Shown: one piece after another, positions 51,681-60,854 of the stretch
How the letters are laid out: the number at the start of each line of letters is the position of its first letter
Position numbering within the stretch: the first letter of the stretch is position 1
Origin: Acetomicrobium sp. S15 = DSM 107314
GTDB lineage: Bacteria > Synergistota > Synergistia > Synergistales > Thermosynergistaceae
Assembly (NCBI RefSeq): GCF_016125955.1
Contig: NZ_JADEVE010000273.1
Span: 124,001-188,000 of the forward strand
DNA length: 64,000 nucleotides
Direction of reading: 5' to 3'
Translations under genes and position numbers: made by a program
Notes under the pieces: model-generated
Database searches by the model: none
Told to the model about the DNA's origin: nothing
The model's input: the letters and a program-made list of their open reading frames with translations, nothing else

Positions 51681-52547
51681 GTGTTAGCCTTTGAGTTGGA
51701 GCGACCACGGTCGCTCCAAGAGGCGATATCGATTCTGGAGAAATTTGGCAACCGTGCCATGCCCAAGGCCGGAGGCACAGATCTGCTCATGTGGATGAAA
51801 GACAGGCTTGTGACGCCGGAGGTGGTGGTGGACTTAAGTCTCATACCGGATTTGGCTGGCGTTAATTTCTCTAAAGAGGGATTGCGCATAGGCGCTATGG
51901 CTACCTGCACGGAGGTGTTGGAATCCGCTGCGGTCGAAGACCATTTTCCGGCCCTCCGCGATGCCTGCCTCTCGCATTCGGATTGGTTGATCCGCAATAG
52001 GGCTACCGTAGTTGGAAACGTCTGCTCGGCCGTGCCCTCTGGCGATGTGATGCCGGCTCTTTACTGCTACGATGCGACGATCCGCATAGTCGGGCCGAGG
52101 GGTGAAAGGTCTATCCCCATAAATAAATTCATCTTGGGACCTCGCAAGAAGGACATGATCGCCGGCGAGATTGTTACGCACGTCTTCCTCCCCCTCCCCG
52201 AGGGGAAGTCGTCCGGATGCTACCTAAAGCTCGGGAGGAGGAACGCCCTCGACCTTGCCCAGGTCGGAGTTGCCTGCGTTGCGATAGACGGTAAAAACGG
52301 CAGGGAGTATCGCCTGGCCTACGGCGCTGTGGCTCCTACGCCAGTGAGAGCGCCCATGGCCGAAAAGGCGCTCCAAGGCGTAAAAGCACCCGACGATGCC
52401 CTTCTTGGAAAAGTCTCTGCACTTGCCAAGGAGGCCGTGAAGCCTATAGCTGACGTCAGGGCGGGCGTGGAATACCGCTTGGCCATGGTGGGCGAGCTGA
52501 CCAAGCGGGCTATCGATACTTGCGTCGAGCGCCTCAAGGAGGAATAG
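51681..52547 (+). CDS. Molybdenum hydroxylase FAD subunit
   Basis: 288 residues, GTG start behind AGGGGTGATG. CoxM/XdhB-type FAD domain: MPKAGGTDLLMWMKDRL, IRNRATVVGNVCSAVPSGD and YLKLGRRNALDLAQVGVA. It passes electrons from the Fe-S subunit to FAD. First of three subunits (FAD, Fe-S, Mo) in consecutive genes 4 and 12 nt apart. Confidence 0.92.
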   Translation: MLAFELERPRSLQEAISILEKFGNRAMPKAGGTDLLMWMKDRLVTPEVVVDLSLIPDLAGVNFSKEGLRIGAMATCTEVLESAAVEDHFPALRDACLSHSDWLIRNRATVVGNVCSAVPSGDVMPALYCYDATIRIVGPRGERSIPINKFILGPRKKDMIAGEIVTHVFLPLPEGKSSGCYLKLGRRNALDLAQVGVACVAIDGKNGREYRLAYGAVAPTPVRAPMAEKALQGVKAPDDALLGKVSALAKEAVKPIADVRAGVEYRLAMVGELTKRAIDTCVERLKEE

Positions 52548-52551
52548 CGCC

Positions 52552-53031
52552 ATGATAAAGAGAGAGGTGCACTTTACCCTAAACGGGAGATCCGTGACGT
52601 ATGAGGTGGAGCCCAGGACGACGCTCCTTCGGGCATTGAGGCATCATGGCGTAACGAGCGTGAAGAGGGGATGCGAGGAGGGCGAGTGCGGTACTTGCAC
52701 AGTGCTCTTGGACGGCGTTCCCGTGAAGTCGTGCACGGTCTTGGCCCTTGAAGTAGAGGGCAAGAGCGTGCTGACCGCCGAGGGGCTTGTGGGCAAGGAT
52801 GGAAAGCTCCACCCCGTGCAGCAGGCCTTTGTGGAGGAAGGCGGCATCCAATGCGGTTTTTGCACCCCAGGCATGGTGCTTACGACCTACGCGCTGCTTA
52901 AGAAAAATCCCAATCCGTCCGAAGACGAGATACGCCTCGCACTGGCTGGAAACCTCTGCAGGTGCACCGGTTATACCGGCATATTCAGGTCCGTCAAGCG
53001 CGCCGCTGAGTTGCTCAAGGGGCAGGCGTAG
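52552..53031 (+). CDS. Molybdenum hydroxylase 2x[2Fe-2S] subunit
   Basis: 159 residues with both clusters: plant-ferredoxin type CEEGECGTCTVLLDG...C and the C-terminal helical-domain type CGFCTPGM...CRCTGY. Links the molybdenum site to FAD. Standard length for a CoxS/XdhC-type (2Fe-2S) subunit. Confidence 0.94.
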   Translation: MIKREVHFTLNGRSVTYEVEPRTTLLRALRHHGVTSVKRGCEEGECGTCTVLLDGVPVKSCTVLALEVEGKSVLTAEGLVGKDGKLHPVQQAFVEEGGIQCGFCTPGMVLTTYALLKKNPNPSEDEIRLALAGNLCRCTGYTGIFRSVKRAAELLKGQA

Positions 53032-53043
53032 GAGGTGATGACT

Positions 53044-55401
53044 GTGGGAAAGAAGAGCATGATAGGCGCCTGGGTCACGAGAGTCTATGATCCCGAAAAG
53101 GCCGCCGGCACGTTGAAATTTACCGATGACTTGAGCTTTGGGCCCGAATTGCTGCATGCGAGGGCGGTGAGATCTACGATACCATGCGGAAAAATCGTAA
53201 ATATAGACTACAGCGAAGCGCTAAAAGTTCCGGGCGTGGTCAAGGTCATCGTGGGAAAGGACTTCCCCATACACTTTGGCATATATCTCAAAGACAGGAC
53301 GGCCATGGCCGTGGAAAAGGTTCGCTACATAGGGGAGCCGGTGGCGCTTGTGGTGGCGGAGAGCGAAGACGCTGCAGAAGAAGGAGTGCTCAGGGTGAAA
53401 GTTGAGTATAAAGAAGAGACACCGGTGTTCGACGCAGCGGAAGCCATGAAAGAAAACGCTCCTTTAGTGCATCCCGACCTCGGCAGCTATGAGCACGTCT
53501 CCTTCGTAACTCCGGTGCCCGGCACGAATATAGCCCAGCACTTCAAGATTCGCCGCGGAGACATAGAAAAGGGTTTTGAAGAGGCGGACCAGGTGCTCGA
53601 AGAGAGTTTCTCTTGTCCGCAGATAGCCCACGCTTTCTTGGAGCCGCACGCCTGCATATGTCTGCAGGATCCCGTTAGCCAAGAAGTGACCATATGGTCG
53701 ACGGCTCAATCGGCCTTTACGTTGCGCGAGCTTGTGGCGAAAGGGCTCGAATTGCCGCTCCATAAGGTGCGCGTCATAGCTCCTCCCATCGGTGGCGGAT
53801 TCGGCGGCAAGGCTGGGATCACCGTAGAGCCTCTATGCCTGGCGGCCGCTTTAGACCCAGACATAAAAGGGAGGCCAGTTAAGCTCTTTGTGCCTCGAGA
53901 GGAAGTCCTCACCACTTCCTGGGTTCGTCAGGGATGGAACACGAAAGTGAAGATGGGCGTAAAGAAGGACGGCACGATCTCTGCCATGAAGGTGGAGCTC
54001 GTCTTCGACACGGGGACCTCCGCCGAGTACGGAGCAAACCCTGTGAGGAGCGCTGGTTATACCTCCATGGGCTGTTATTATGTCCCCAACATATGGACTG
54101 ACAGCTACGGTGTTTACACGAATAAGCCCTTCGGAGGCGCCTATAGGGGCTTCGGCCTGCCGGAGCTTATGGGAGGCCTTGAAGCGGTAGTAGATGCCAT
54201 AGCATACAGGATCGGTATGGATCCCATCGAGTTTCGTCTGAAGAACCTCCTGAAGCCCGGCCTTCCGACCTGTACGGGTATGCCCATGCCGCCTCACGCG
54301 CTCGATAAGATCATAAAGAAAGTGGCCGAGAAGATCGATTATCACCGAGAAGAGCCGCCCGTCAGGAAAGGTTGGAAACGGGGCAAAGGCATCGCCTTGG
54401 CCATAAAGGCTCCGGCAATGCCTGCCGATGCGTCGTCTTCGGCCACGATCGAGATTTTAGGAGATGGCTCGGTCAAGGTCTTGGCTGCGACCATGGACAT
54501 GGGACAGGGCGCATACACAGCTTATGCCCAAATCGTTTCGGAGGAGCTTGGAGTGCCCATGGAGCGCGTAAAGTGCTACTATCCGGACACGGCCGCTCAG
54601 CCCTACGATTGGCAGACCGTAGCGAGCCGCTCGCTTTGGTCGACGGGCATGGCCATAAAGCGCGCCTGCGAAGACGCGAGGAGCCAGCTTTTAGCCCTGT
54701 ATGCCGAGTATTGGCAGTGCAACCCAGAAGAGATTACGATCGAGGATGGCATCGTGAAATGCCCCAAGTTGGGCAATGCCGAGCCTATCGATGAAAAAGT
54801 GCAGAACGGCTTCAAGATGCCAGACGGAAAGTATAAGGGTGGCCCTATCATCGGCAGGGGGCACTTCGTCCCTCCAGATGTCGTTTATCCGGACTTAGAG
54901 ACGGGGCAGTCTGAGAAGAGCGTCGTCCACTTCACCGTTGGCGCCGTCGGACTGGACATAGAGGTGGATCCCGGCACCGGCGAGATCGTCGTCAATAAGG
55001 CTGTGGCTGGATACGATGCCGGTAAAGTCATCTCCCCCCTAAACGTCAAATGTCAGATAGAAGGCGGCACCGTCCAGGGGTTGTCGGCGGGGATGTTCGA
55101 GGGGATCTACTACGACAAAAACGGAAAGCTTCTAACGCCAGATTTTACCGATTACAAGATCGCAACGACGATGGATGTGCCGTGGGAAATAGAGAGTTTC
55201 TGCGAAGAGACGCCGGAGGACCCGTCTCCCTACGGCAACCGCGGTGTGGGCGAACACTCCATGATCTCTCCCACTGCCGCCTTGGGGAACGCGCTTTACA
55301 AGGCGCTCGGAATCAGGATCCATCAATATCCCTTTACGAGGGAACGTGTCTATATGGCGATCAAGGCCGCGGAGAGAGGAGAAAAGGACTTCTGGGGTTA
55401 G
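53044..55401 (+). CDS. Molybdenum hydroxylase large (Mo-cofactor) subunit
   Basis: 785 residues from the GTG at 53044 (GGAGG 8 nt upstream; earlier GTG/ATG overlap the site). Xanthine dehydrogenase superfamily: IGGGFGGKAGI, GGAYRGFGLPE (loop lacks the CSFR of CO dehydrogenase), TMDMGQGAYTAYAQI and the catalytic glutamate in NRGVGEHSM. Given the nucleobase carriers and AllFGH genes, hydroxylation of a purine or related heterocycle is likely. Maturation genes mocA- and xdhC-like follow 4 kb downstream. Confidence 0.92.
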   Translation: MGKKSMIGAWVTRVYDPEKAAGTLKFTDDLSFGPELLHARAVRSTIPCGKIVNIDYSEALKVPGVVKVIVGKDFPIHFGIYLKDRTAMAVEKVRYIGEPVALVVAESEDAAEEGVLRVKVEYKEETPVFDAAEAMKENAPLVHPDLGSYEHVSFVTPVPGTNIAQHFKIRRGDIEKGFEEADQVLEESFSCPQIAHAFLEPHACICLQDPVSQEVTIWSTAQSAFTLRELVAKGLELPLHKVRVIAPPIGGGFGGKAGITVEPLCLAAALDPDIKGRPVKLFVPREEVLTTSWVRQGWNTKVKMGVKKDGTISAMKVELVFDTGTSAEYGANPVRSAGYTSMGCYYVPNIWTDSYGVYTNKPFGGAYRGFGLPELMGGLEAVVDAIAYRIGMDPIEFRLKNLLKPGLPTCTGMPMPPHALDKIIKKVAEKIDYHREEPPVRKGWKRGKGIALAIKAPAMPADASSSATIEILGDGSVKVLAATMDMGQGAYTAYAQIVSEELGVPMERVKCYYPDTAAQPYDWQTVASRSLWSTGMAIKRACEDARSQLLALYAEYWQCNPEEITIEDGIVKCPKLGNAEPIDEKVQNGFKMPDGKYKGGPIIGRGHFVPPDVVYPDLETGQSEKSVVHFTVGAVGLDIEVDPGTGEIVVNKAVAGYDAGKVISPLNVKCQIEGGTVQGLSAGMFEGIYYDKNGKLLTPDFTDYKIATTMDVPWEIESFCEETPEDPSPYGNRGVGEHSMISPTAALGNALYKALGIRIHQYPFTRERVYMAIKAAERGEKDFWG

Positions 55402-55444
55402 TCTGAGCTTTTGCCGTTGCGAGTTAAATGCCGGCAAGAGCACG

Positions 55445-55526
55445 ATGGTGGCGGTTCCTCCGTTCCTGTGATATAAACACGGTGAAAGGCCGAGTTGTCC
55501 TTGAGGAAAGGAGGTGCTGCCACCAT
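55445..55526 (+). ncRNA. Candidate structured leader before the NCS2 gene
   Basis: In the 180-nt gap, ATGGTGGC (55445-55452) pairs perfectly with GCCACCAT (55519-55526). Inside, TTCCTC (55455-55460) can pair with GAGGAA (55503-55508), or CCTCC (55457-55461) with GGAGG (55510-55514). Mutually exclusive inner stems suggest a switch. It does not match the purine riboswitch pattern I know. Function unproven. Confidence 0.35.
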
Positions 55527-55580
55527 TGTGACGTGCGAGGAGTAAGGCGAGAAGAAGTATAAAAAGGAGGTGTTGATTTA

Positions 55581-56957
55581 ATGGCGAGGAAAAAGATAGT
55601 CTACGGCCTTTTGGACAAGCCTCCGCTTCCCATCATGATTTTAGCCGGGGCACAACATGTGCTCACGCTCTTCGGTGCCACTACGTTGGTGCCCCTCATC
55701 TTCGGCCCGGCTATGGGGATGTCGACAGCGCAGTTGGGGTTTTTCATCTCTTGTGTATATCTGGCTATGGGGATCGCCACTTTGATTCAGACTCATCCGA
55801 AGCTCGGTTCCGGCCTTCCTATAGTTCAGGGTTCGTCTTTCAGCTTCATTCCTCCCATCATGACCATAATCGGAGCTTACGGGGCTCTCGGTCCAGAGGG
55901 TATCATGCAGTACGTGGGCGGCGCTTTGATATCCGGCGGTATATTGCTTTCCGTCATAGGCTACAGCCGTTTGATAGGCATAGTTAGGCGGATTATAACG
56001 CCCGTCGTCATCGGACCGACGATAATGGCTATCGGTTTTTCGTTGGCGGAAACGGCAGTTAGACTCAACGCTGCAAATTATTGGCCTTTATCGCTTTTGG
56101 TTGTGGTGTGCATCTTCCTCTTCAGTCTCGTGAGTCGCAATCGTTACCTTAATATATTCGCAGTTTTAAGTTCTATTGTTTTAGCCTATTTGGTAGCTTT
56201 GGTCGGCAGTCTCGCAGGAGTTTTTCCTGCTGGTCACCCTGCCTATGTCGACCTCAGTTCGGTCGCCCAGGCTCCGTGGTTTCGTTTCACTGGACTGATG
56301 CCATGGGGGCCACCAAAATTCAGCTTGTTGGCCTTCGGAGCCATCATAGCCGGTTTCTTCGCCGTCACCATCGAGTCAATAGGCGATTACCATTCTTGTT
56401 CCTATGCGGCAGGTTTAGATGATCCCACGCCAGATGTGATCAGCCGCGGGATCGGCGCCGAAGGGCTCAATTGTGCCATCGCGGGATCTCTCGGCGCAGT
56501 CGGCACTACTTCCTATACCGAAAACATAGGTCTCATCGGTTTGACGGGCGTAGCCTCGAGGGCTGTGGTTCGAACTGGTGCGATAATCCTCATCTGTCTT
56601 TCTCTCATAGGCAAACTTGGGGCCCTCATAGCCACGATTCCCTCTCCCGTCATCGGCGGGGCTTATATCGCTCTCTTCGGCACGATAGGTGCGCTGGGCA
56701 TTCAGGTCCTCATGAGGGCGGATATGGGAAGCCAGCGCAATGTGCTCATCGTCGGTTTCGCTTTCCTCATGGCTCTTGGCCTGCCGCCGTGGGTGCAAGG
56801 GCAACAGGAAGCCTTTTTCGCGTACGGAATCCTCGGGCAAGTTCTTTGGGCGATTTTAAAAACCAATATGGCAGTGGCCGGGATATGTGCGGCTGTTTGC
56901 GATAGCCTGGTCCCAGGCACTCCAGAGGAGCGAGGGATAGGAGTCAAGGCTAAATAA
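55581..56957 (+). CDS. NCS2-family xanthine/uracil permease (first copy)
   Basis: 458 residues, about 14 hydrophobic segments typical of nucleobase-ascorbate transporters. Motifs: GAQHVLTLFGATTLVPLI, PIVQGSSFSFIPP, the substrate-site region VTIESIGDYHSCSYAAG and GTTSYTENIGLIGLTGVASR. Likely imports xanthine, uric acid or uracil with cations. Ribosome site AAAAAGGAGG. Confidence 0.92.
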   Translation: MARKKIVYGLLDKPPLPIMILAGAQHVLTLFGATTLVPLIFGPAMGMSTAQLGFFISCVYLAMGIATLIQTHPKLGSGLPIVQGSSFSFIPPIMTIIGAYGALGPEGIMQYVGGALISGGILLSVIGYSRLIGIVRRIITPVVIGPTIMAIGFSLAETAVRLNAANYWPLSLLVVVCIFLFSLVSRNRYLNIFAVLSSIVLAYLVALVGSLAGVFPAGHPAYVDLSSVAQAPWFRFTGLMPWGPPKFSLLAFGAIIAGFFAVTIESIGDYHSCSYAAGLDDPTPDVISRGIGAEGLNCAIAGSLGAVGTTSYTENIGLIGLTGVASRAVVRTGAIILICLSLIGKLGALIATIPSPVIGGAYIALFGTIGALGIQVLMRADMGSQRNVLIVGFAFLMALGLPPWVQGQQEAFFAYGILGQVLWAILKTNMAVAGICAAVCDSLVPGTPEERGIGVKAK

Positions 56958-57053
56958 CTCACGGGTTCACAACTCGGCGGTTATGTCGGAGAGGTGAAGC
57001 GAAGCCTTTACCTCTCCGAACTCTGTTGTTTGCAAGATCGGGAGGAAGAAGAT

Positions 57054-57764
57054 GTGGGAACGCTTTTAGAGGCGGCAAAAAAGCGACGCAGCGTCAGATC
57101 GTATAAGCCCGATCCAATTCCAGATGAAGTTTTGAGCGAGCTCTTAGAGGTATTTCGGTGGGCTCCCTCGGGCGCAAATTCGCAACCCTGGGAGGTCGTG
57201 GTGACGAAGGATAAGGTCACGATAAGCGCTATAGCCGACATATTCATTGAACAGTATGAGAGGCAAAGGCGCAAAGACCCAGACTTTCCTGGAAATTGCA
57301 AGGAGTACCTGAAGGAAGTGCCGGTTATCATCGTAGTGTGTGGCGATCCAAGGCTAAAGGACGCATATCCCAAAGCGCTGGGCAATAGAAGAAGAAACGC
57401 CATATACCTATTCAGCGTAGGCGCTGCTATAGAAAATTTGCTGCTTTCCGCTGCCGAACAAGGCCTTGGTACGGTATGGATAACGCCCGAAGAGGAAGAC
57501 GAAGTCAAGTTAAAAAAATTGCTCTCCATACCGGAAGCCCTTGAGGTATGGGCCTGTATACCCGTGGGTTATCCTAAGGCTACGCCTGGGTCGCGTCAAA
57601 GGAGACCTTTGGATGAGTTCGTACACTGGGACTCTTTAGATGTTGGGAAGCTTCGCTCGAACCTTCAAATTCGGGAATTTATCGCGACAGGAAGAGCAAA
57701 ACTCATGTATGGTCCTGGTTGTAGTAAGCCGTCGAATTCAGGCGATGGAGGTGGCAAAAGTTGA
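57054..57764 (+). CDS. Nitroreductase-family FMN protein
   Basis: 236 residues from the GTG at 57054 (GGAGGAAG 7 nt upstream). N-terminal KRRSVRSYKPDPIPDEVLSEL and APSGANSQPWEVVVV-like APSGANSQPWEVVV bind FMN; SAAEQGLGTVWI and a VGYPK segment complete the fold. The family reduces nitro groups, flavins or unsaturated bonds; here it lies between two NCS2 carriers, so reduction of a pathway intermediate is possible. The stop overlaps the next start. Confidence 0.88.
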   Translation: MGTLLEAAKKRRSVRSYKPDPIPDEVLSELLEVFRWAPSGANSQPWEVVVTKDKVTISAIADIFIEQYERQRRKDPDFPGNCKEYLKEVPVIIVVCGDPRLKDAYPKALGNRRRNAIYLFSVGAAIENLLLSAAEQGLGTVWITPEEEDEVKLKKLLSIPEALEVWACIPVGYPKATPGSRQRRPLDEFVHWDSLDVGKLRSNLQIREFIATGRAKLMYGPGCSKPSNSGDGGGKS

Positions 57765-59164
57765 AGGAACCGTCGACTGACTATGTCGCGCAGAAGGACA
57801 ATCGCGACGATGAGGCGGTTTGGGAGGAAAGGCCGGAGATCGTCACTCCCATATTGAAGATAGAAGAAAGGCCCGCATCGTGGTGGGAGTGCCTGCTCTA
57901 CGGTTGGCAGCATACGCTGGTGGATATATCGCCCTTCGTATTGCCGCTTTTAGTGGCTACCGCAGCCGGGCTTTCGGAGGCAGAAGGGGCCATATGGGTG
58001 AACAGAGGGCTTTTTACCATGGGCATAGCGACGCTCATTATGACCATTTTGGGCAACAGATTGCCCATAATTCAAGGGCCTTCGGCCACGCTGACCGGTG
58101 CTCTATCTTCGGTCGTATCGTTGTATGGCATACCCGCCATGTGGGGCGGCGTTTTGGCGGGCGCCTTGATGGAAATGGTCGTAGGCCTGTCAGGCATCCT
58201 GAGGCTCCTGCGAAAGGTTTTCCCCGTGGCCGTCTCTGGGGTGGTGGTTATAACCATAGGTTTTTCTCTGGCTAAAACGGCCACCATTTGGATCGTGGGA
58301 AAGGGCGATCCTGTGAATTTCGCTTTAGCCGCTGCCACCGTCCTCTCCATATTCCTCTTGCAATTCTTGGGCGGCAAGGCTGCGGGCGGGATAATCTCCA
58401 GGGGTTCGATATTTTTCACGATATGGATTGTCGGCTTGGGTTTGGCCGGGATCATGGGTCAGGTCAGATGGGACATCATAGCCTCGAAGCCGTGGTTTGA
58501 CCTGCCGAAGCTCTTTCCTTATGGAGGGCCCGGCTTCGGTTGGGAGTTTGTGGCGGGAGCAATAGTAGGGGCCTTGGTGGGTTATCTCGGCTCTATGTTG
58601 GAATCTCTCGGAGATTACGCGGCTGTGTGCGCCGTGAGCGGCGAGGTTTATAAAGTTAGACACATGAATCGGGGCATAGCGGCTGAAGGGTTCGGCTGCC
58701 TCGTGGCGAGCCTCTTCGGAGGCATCCCTGTTACCAGCTATACGCAAAACATAGGCGTTATCGCCACGACCAAGATAGCTTCCCGCTTCGTCGTTCAAAT
58801 CGCAGCGCTGATATTGATGCTCTACGGCCTTAGCCCCAAGGTGGGCGCCCTCTTGGTGGCAATTCCAAGATCGGTAATAGGGACGGTCTTTTTGGTGGTA
58901 TGTGGAACTATAACTGTTTCCGGTTTGAAGCTCGTGACATCTGCTAAGCTGGATACGGCCAATACGCTTCTCGTCGGCACAACGCTGATGCTCGCCATTA
59001 ACTTGCCCATATGCGCCACATACGTAGTCGGCAGCTGGACGAAGACGCTTCCCCCTATAGTCCAGCTTTTTCTGACCAATTCTGTGGTCATAGCTGTAGT
59101 GGGTGGCATAGTGTTGAACCTTCTAATCAATTTTATCTTGGTGCCGCTCTCCGAGAGGAGATGA
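57761..59164 (+). CDS. NCS2-family xanthine/uracil permease (second copy)
   Basis: 467 residues, TTG start with GGAGGTGG upstream and a 4-nt overlap with the nitroreductase stop. A hydrophilic N-terminal ~45 residues precede GWQHTLVDISPFVLPLL; then PIIQGPSATLTGALSS, GSMLESLGDYAAVCAVSG and GIPVTSYTQNIGVIATT. Clearly diverged from the first NCS2 gene, so a different base is likely. Confidence 0.9.
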   Translation: MKEPSTDYVAQKDNRDDEAVWEERPEIVTPILKIEERPASWWECLLYGWQHTLVDISPFVLPLLVATAAGLSEAEGAIWVNRGLFTMGIATLIMTILGNRLPIIQGPSATLTGALSSVVSLYGIPAMWGGVLAGALMEMVVGLSGILRLLRKVFPVAVSGVVVITIGFSLAKTATIWIVGKGDPVNFALAAATVLSIFLLQFLGGKAAGGIISRGSIFFTIWIVGLGLAGIMGQVRWDIIASKPWFDLPKLFPYGGPGFGWEFVAGAIVGALVGYLGSMLESLGDYAAVCAVSGEVYKVRHMNRGIAAEGFGCLVASLFGGIPVTSYTQNIGVIATTKIASRFVVQIAALILMLYGLSPKVGALLVAIPRSVIGTVFLVVCGTITVSGLKLVTSAKLDTANTLLVGTTLMLAINLPICATYVVGSWTKTLPPIVQLFLTNSVVIAVVGGIVLNLLINFILVPLSERR

Positions 59165-59249
59165 AGCGAGGCATGGCAGAGTTCTTCCCTATCGCGATTC
59201 GATATATTGGGTTTACCTTCAGGCTTTCGTAGCAGCGAGGTCTTTTCTA

Positions 59250-59867
59250 ATGAGGGTTGACCCGGTCCTGTGGGCGGCAGTGCTGGCGGCAGGAGAGGGT
59301 AAAAGAATGGGCTATGTCAAAATGCTTCGGCCCATCGCAGGGAAGGCGATGCTGCTTTGGACTTTGGAGGCGGTCGTCGCAGGCGGAGTGCACGAGAGTT
59401 CCCTCGTCGTGGTGGTCGGGTACAAAGGTGAGGAGGTGGCCGATCTCGTTTCTTCGGCCTTTCCGAAAGCTACAATTGCGGCAAACCCTGACTACCGCAG
59501 GGAGATGTTCTCTTCAATCAAGGTTGCGGCCGAGTGCGCCCCCCCTGCGACACCGCTGCTTTTGGCCCTTGGTGACCAACCAGCGGTAAATCCTAAAACG
59601 ATTGAAAGGTTGATTTCGGAAGCCGCCTGCGAGAAGGTCGTGCAGCCTGTGTATGAAGGAAAGGCTCATCATCCCCTGATCCTGCCGCCGCACATCGTAG
59701 ATGCCGTGAAGAGTTCTCCCGTATATGGCACATTGAGGGAGCTGTTGCCGCCGCTTTCTGAGCGGCACTTGGTGGCCGTAGATGACCAGGGGGTTGCGTT
59801 GGATGTCGATACGGAGGAGGACCTCAAACGCGCGGAATCGATCCTTGCAGCTCGGGCGCGGCCGTGA
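59250..59867 (+). CDS. MocA-like molybdenum cofactor nucleotidyltransferase
   Basis: 205 residues with the GT-A nucleotide motif LAAGEGKRMGYVKML and the LALGDQPAV metal region. MocA/MobA-like enzymes attach CMP (or GMP) to Moco; the cytosine form is used by xanthine dehydrogenase-type enzymes, consistent with the molybdenum hydroxylase upstream. Its 3' end overlaps the convergent xdhC-like gene by 44 nt. Confidence 0.88.
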   Translation: MRVDPVLWAAVLAAGEGKRMGYVKMLRPIAGKAMLLWTLEAVVAGGVHESSLVVVVGYKGEEVADLVSSAFPKATIAANPDYRREMFSSIKVAAECAPPATPLLLALGDQPAVNPKTIERLISEAACEKVVQPVYEGKAHHPLILPPHIVDAVKSSPVYGTLRELLPPLSERHLVAVDDQGVALDVDTEEDLKRAESILAARARP

Positions 59868-60669
59868 GCGGCGAGCGAAGCGTCTTTAGGTCGGCGCCCT
59901 TTTCTACGGCTATTATCTCCGCGAGGATCGATATAGCTATCTCTTCGGGCGTTTCGGCCTTTATGGGCAAGCCTATGGGCGCATATATTCGGTTCAGGTG
60001 TTCCTCGGATACGCTATCCTTGAGCAGGTTTTCTTTCATCACGGCTATTTTACGCTTGGAGCCTATGACGCCGAGATAGGCGAAGAGCTTTCCCTCCAAC
60101 GAGCGCACCACTTCGCTGTCGAGGGCGTGTCCTCTGGTGACCACGACGACATAGCTTTTGTTGCTCAAGCGTATTTCCCTGTCCAGTGCCTCTTCCAATG
60201 GCATACAAACGACGCGCCCCCAGGGGATGTTATCAGGATTGGCGAACTCCTGACGCTCGTCCCATACGGTTACCCTGTAGCCGGTGATCGTCGCCACATG
60301 GGCCAAAGCCTTCCCCACGTGTCCGGCGCCGAAAATGACGATCTCTCGCCTCTTTCCTATCACCTCGAGAAATACCGCTGCGCTTCCCCCACAAGCGGCG
60401 CCTTCCTCTGCGGCTTCCGTCGCCGTGAACGACTCCCTGTACAGGCGAGCGCGGGCATTTCCCTCGAGCAACTTGAGCGCTTCGGCGATGACGTGATGCT
60501 CCAATATGCCTCCTCCTATAGTTCCGACTATGCTGCCGTTCGGGAAGACCCACATCTTCGCACCCATGCTTCGCGGGGTCGAGCCTGTTTCTTCTACGAC
60601 GGTGCAGAGGACTCCCTCGGGTCCCTCCTTTAACGCCTTATCTATAGCTCTGAGGATGGCCTCGTCCAT
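59824..60669 (-). CDS. XdhC-family Moco sulfuration/insertion factor
   Basis: 281 residues from the ATG at 60669 (AAGGGGTTG upstream). XdhC_CoxI N-terminus (GVLCTVVEETGSTPRSMGAKM, GGGILEHHVIAEA) and Rossmann C-terminus (VIFGAGHVGKALAHVA, VTRGHALDSEV, YLGVIGSKRK). XdhC binds Moco and hands its sulfurated form to the apo-hydroxylase. Transcribed against mocA with overlapping 3' ends, so the two mRNAs are antisense there. Confidence 0.9.
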   Translation of the reverse strand: MDEAILRAIDKALKEGPEGVLCTVVEETGSTPRSMGAKMWVFPNGSIVGTIGGGILEHHVIAEALKLLEGNARARLYRESFTATEAAEEGAACGGSAAVFLEVIGKRREIVIFGAGHVGKALAHVATITGYRVTVWDERQEFANPDNIPWGRVVCMPLEEALDREIRLSNKSYVVVVTRGHALDSEVVRSLEGKLFAYLGVIGSKRKIAVMKENLLKDSVSEEHLNRIYAPIGLPIKAETPEEIAISILAEIIAVEKGADLKTLRSPLTAAPELQGSIPRV

Positions 60670-60727
60670 TGAAACAACCCCTTCCTTCGGCGGTTTATGG
60701 GTCCATTTTAACATGGCCGGCCGTCGT

Positions 60728-60747
60728 GCAGCGCCTCTTGGCGCTGC
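60728..60747. terminator. Compact GC hairpin upstream of the HisD-like gene
   Basis: Perfect 8-bp stem GCAGCGCC/GGCGCTGC around the tetraloop TCTT. No T run follows. It lies between the xdhC start and a TATAAT box (60793-60798 region) that probably serves the HisD-like gene. Confidence 0.45.
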
Positions 60748-60854
60748 CTGCTTTGGGTGGGTTAGGGCGGCAAATCCTGCGCGGCAATGCACAAGTGTAT
60801 AATCTCAGATAGGGCCTATAACTGCAAGGCAAGGCTACAATTTTTCGAAACAGG

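Noticed and set aside
53044-55401. Carbon monoxide dehydrogenase large subunit (CoxL)
   Set aside because: The active-site loop reads AYRGFG, not the AYRCSFR of true CoxL; context is nucleobase transport.
55510-55544. Five-codon leader peptide (GTG-ACG-TGC-GAG-GAG-TAA) after GGAGG in the NCS2 leader
   Set aside because: Too short and without regulatory codons; the GGAGG is better explained as part of the stem.
59824-60792. XdhC start at 60792
   Set aside because: The first 41 residues do not look like XdhC and span a hairpin (60728-60747); the ATG at 60669 has a ribosome site.
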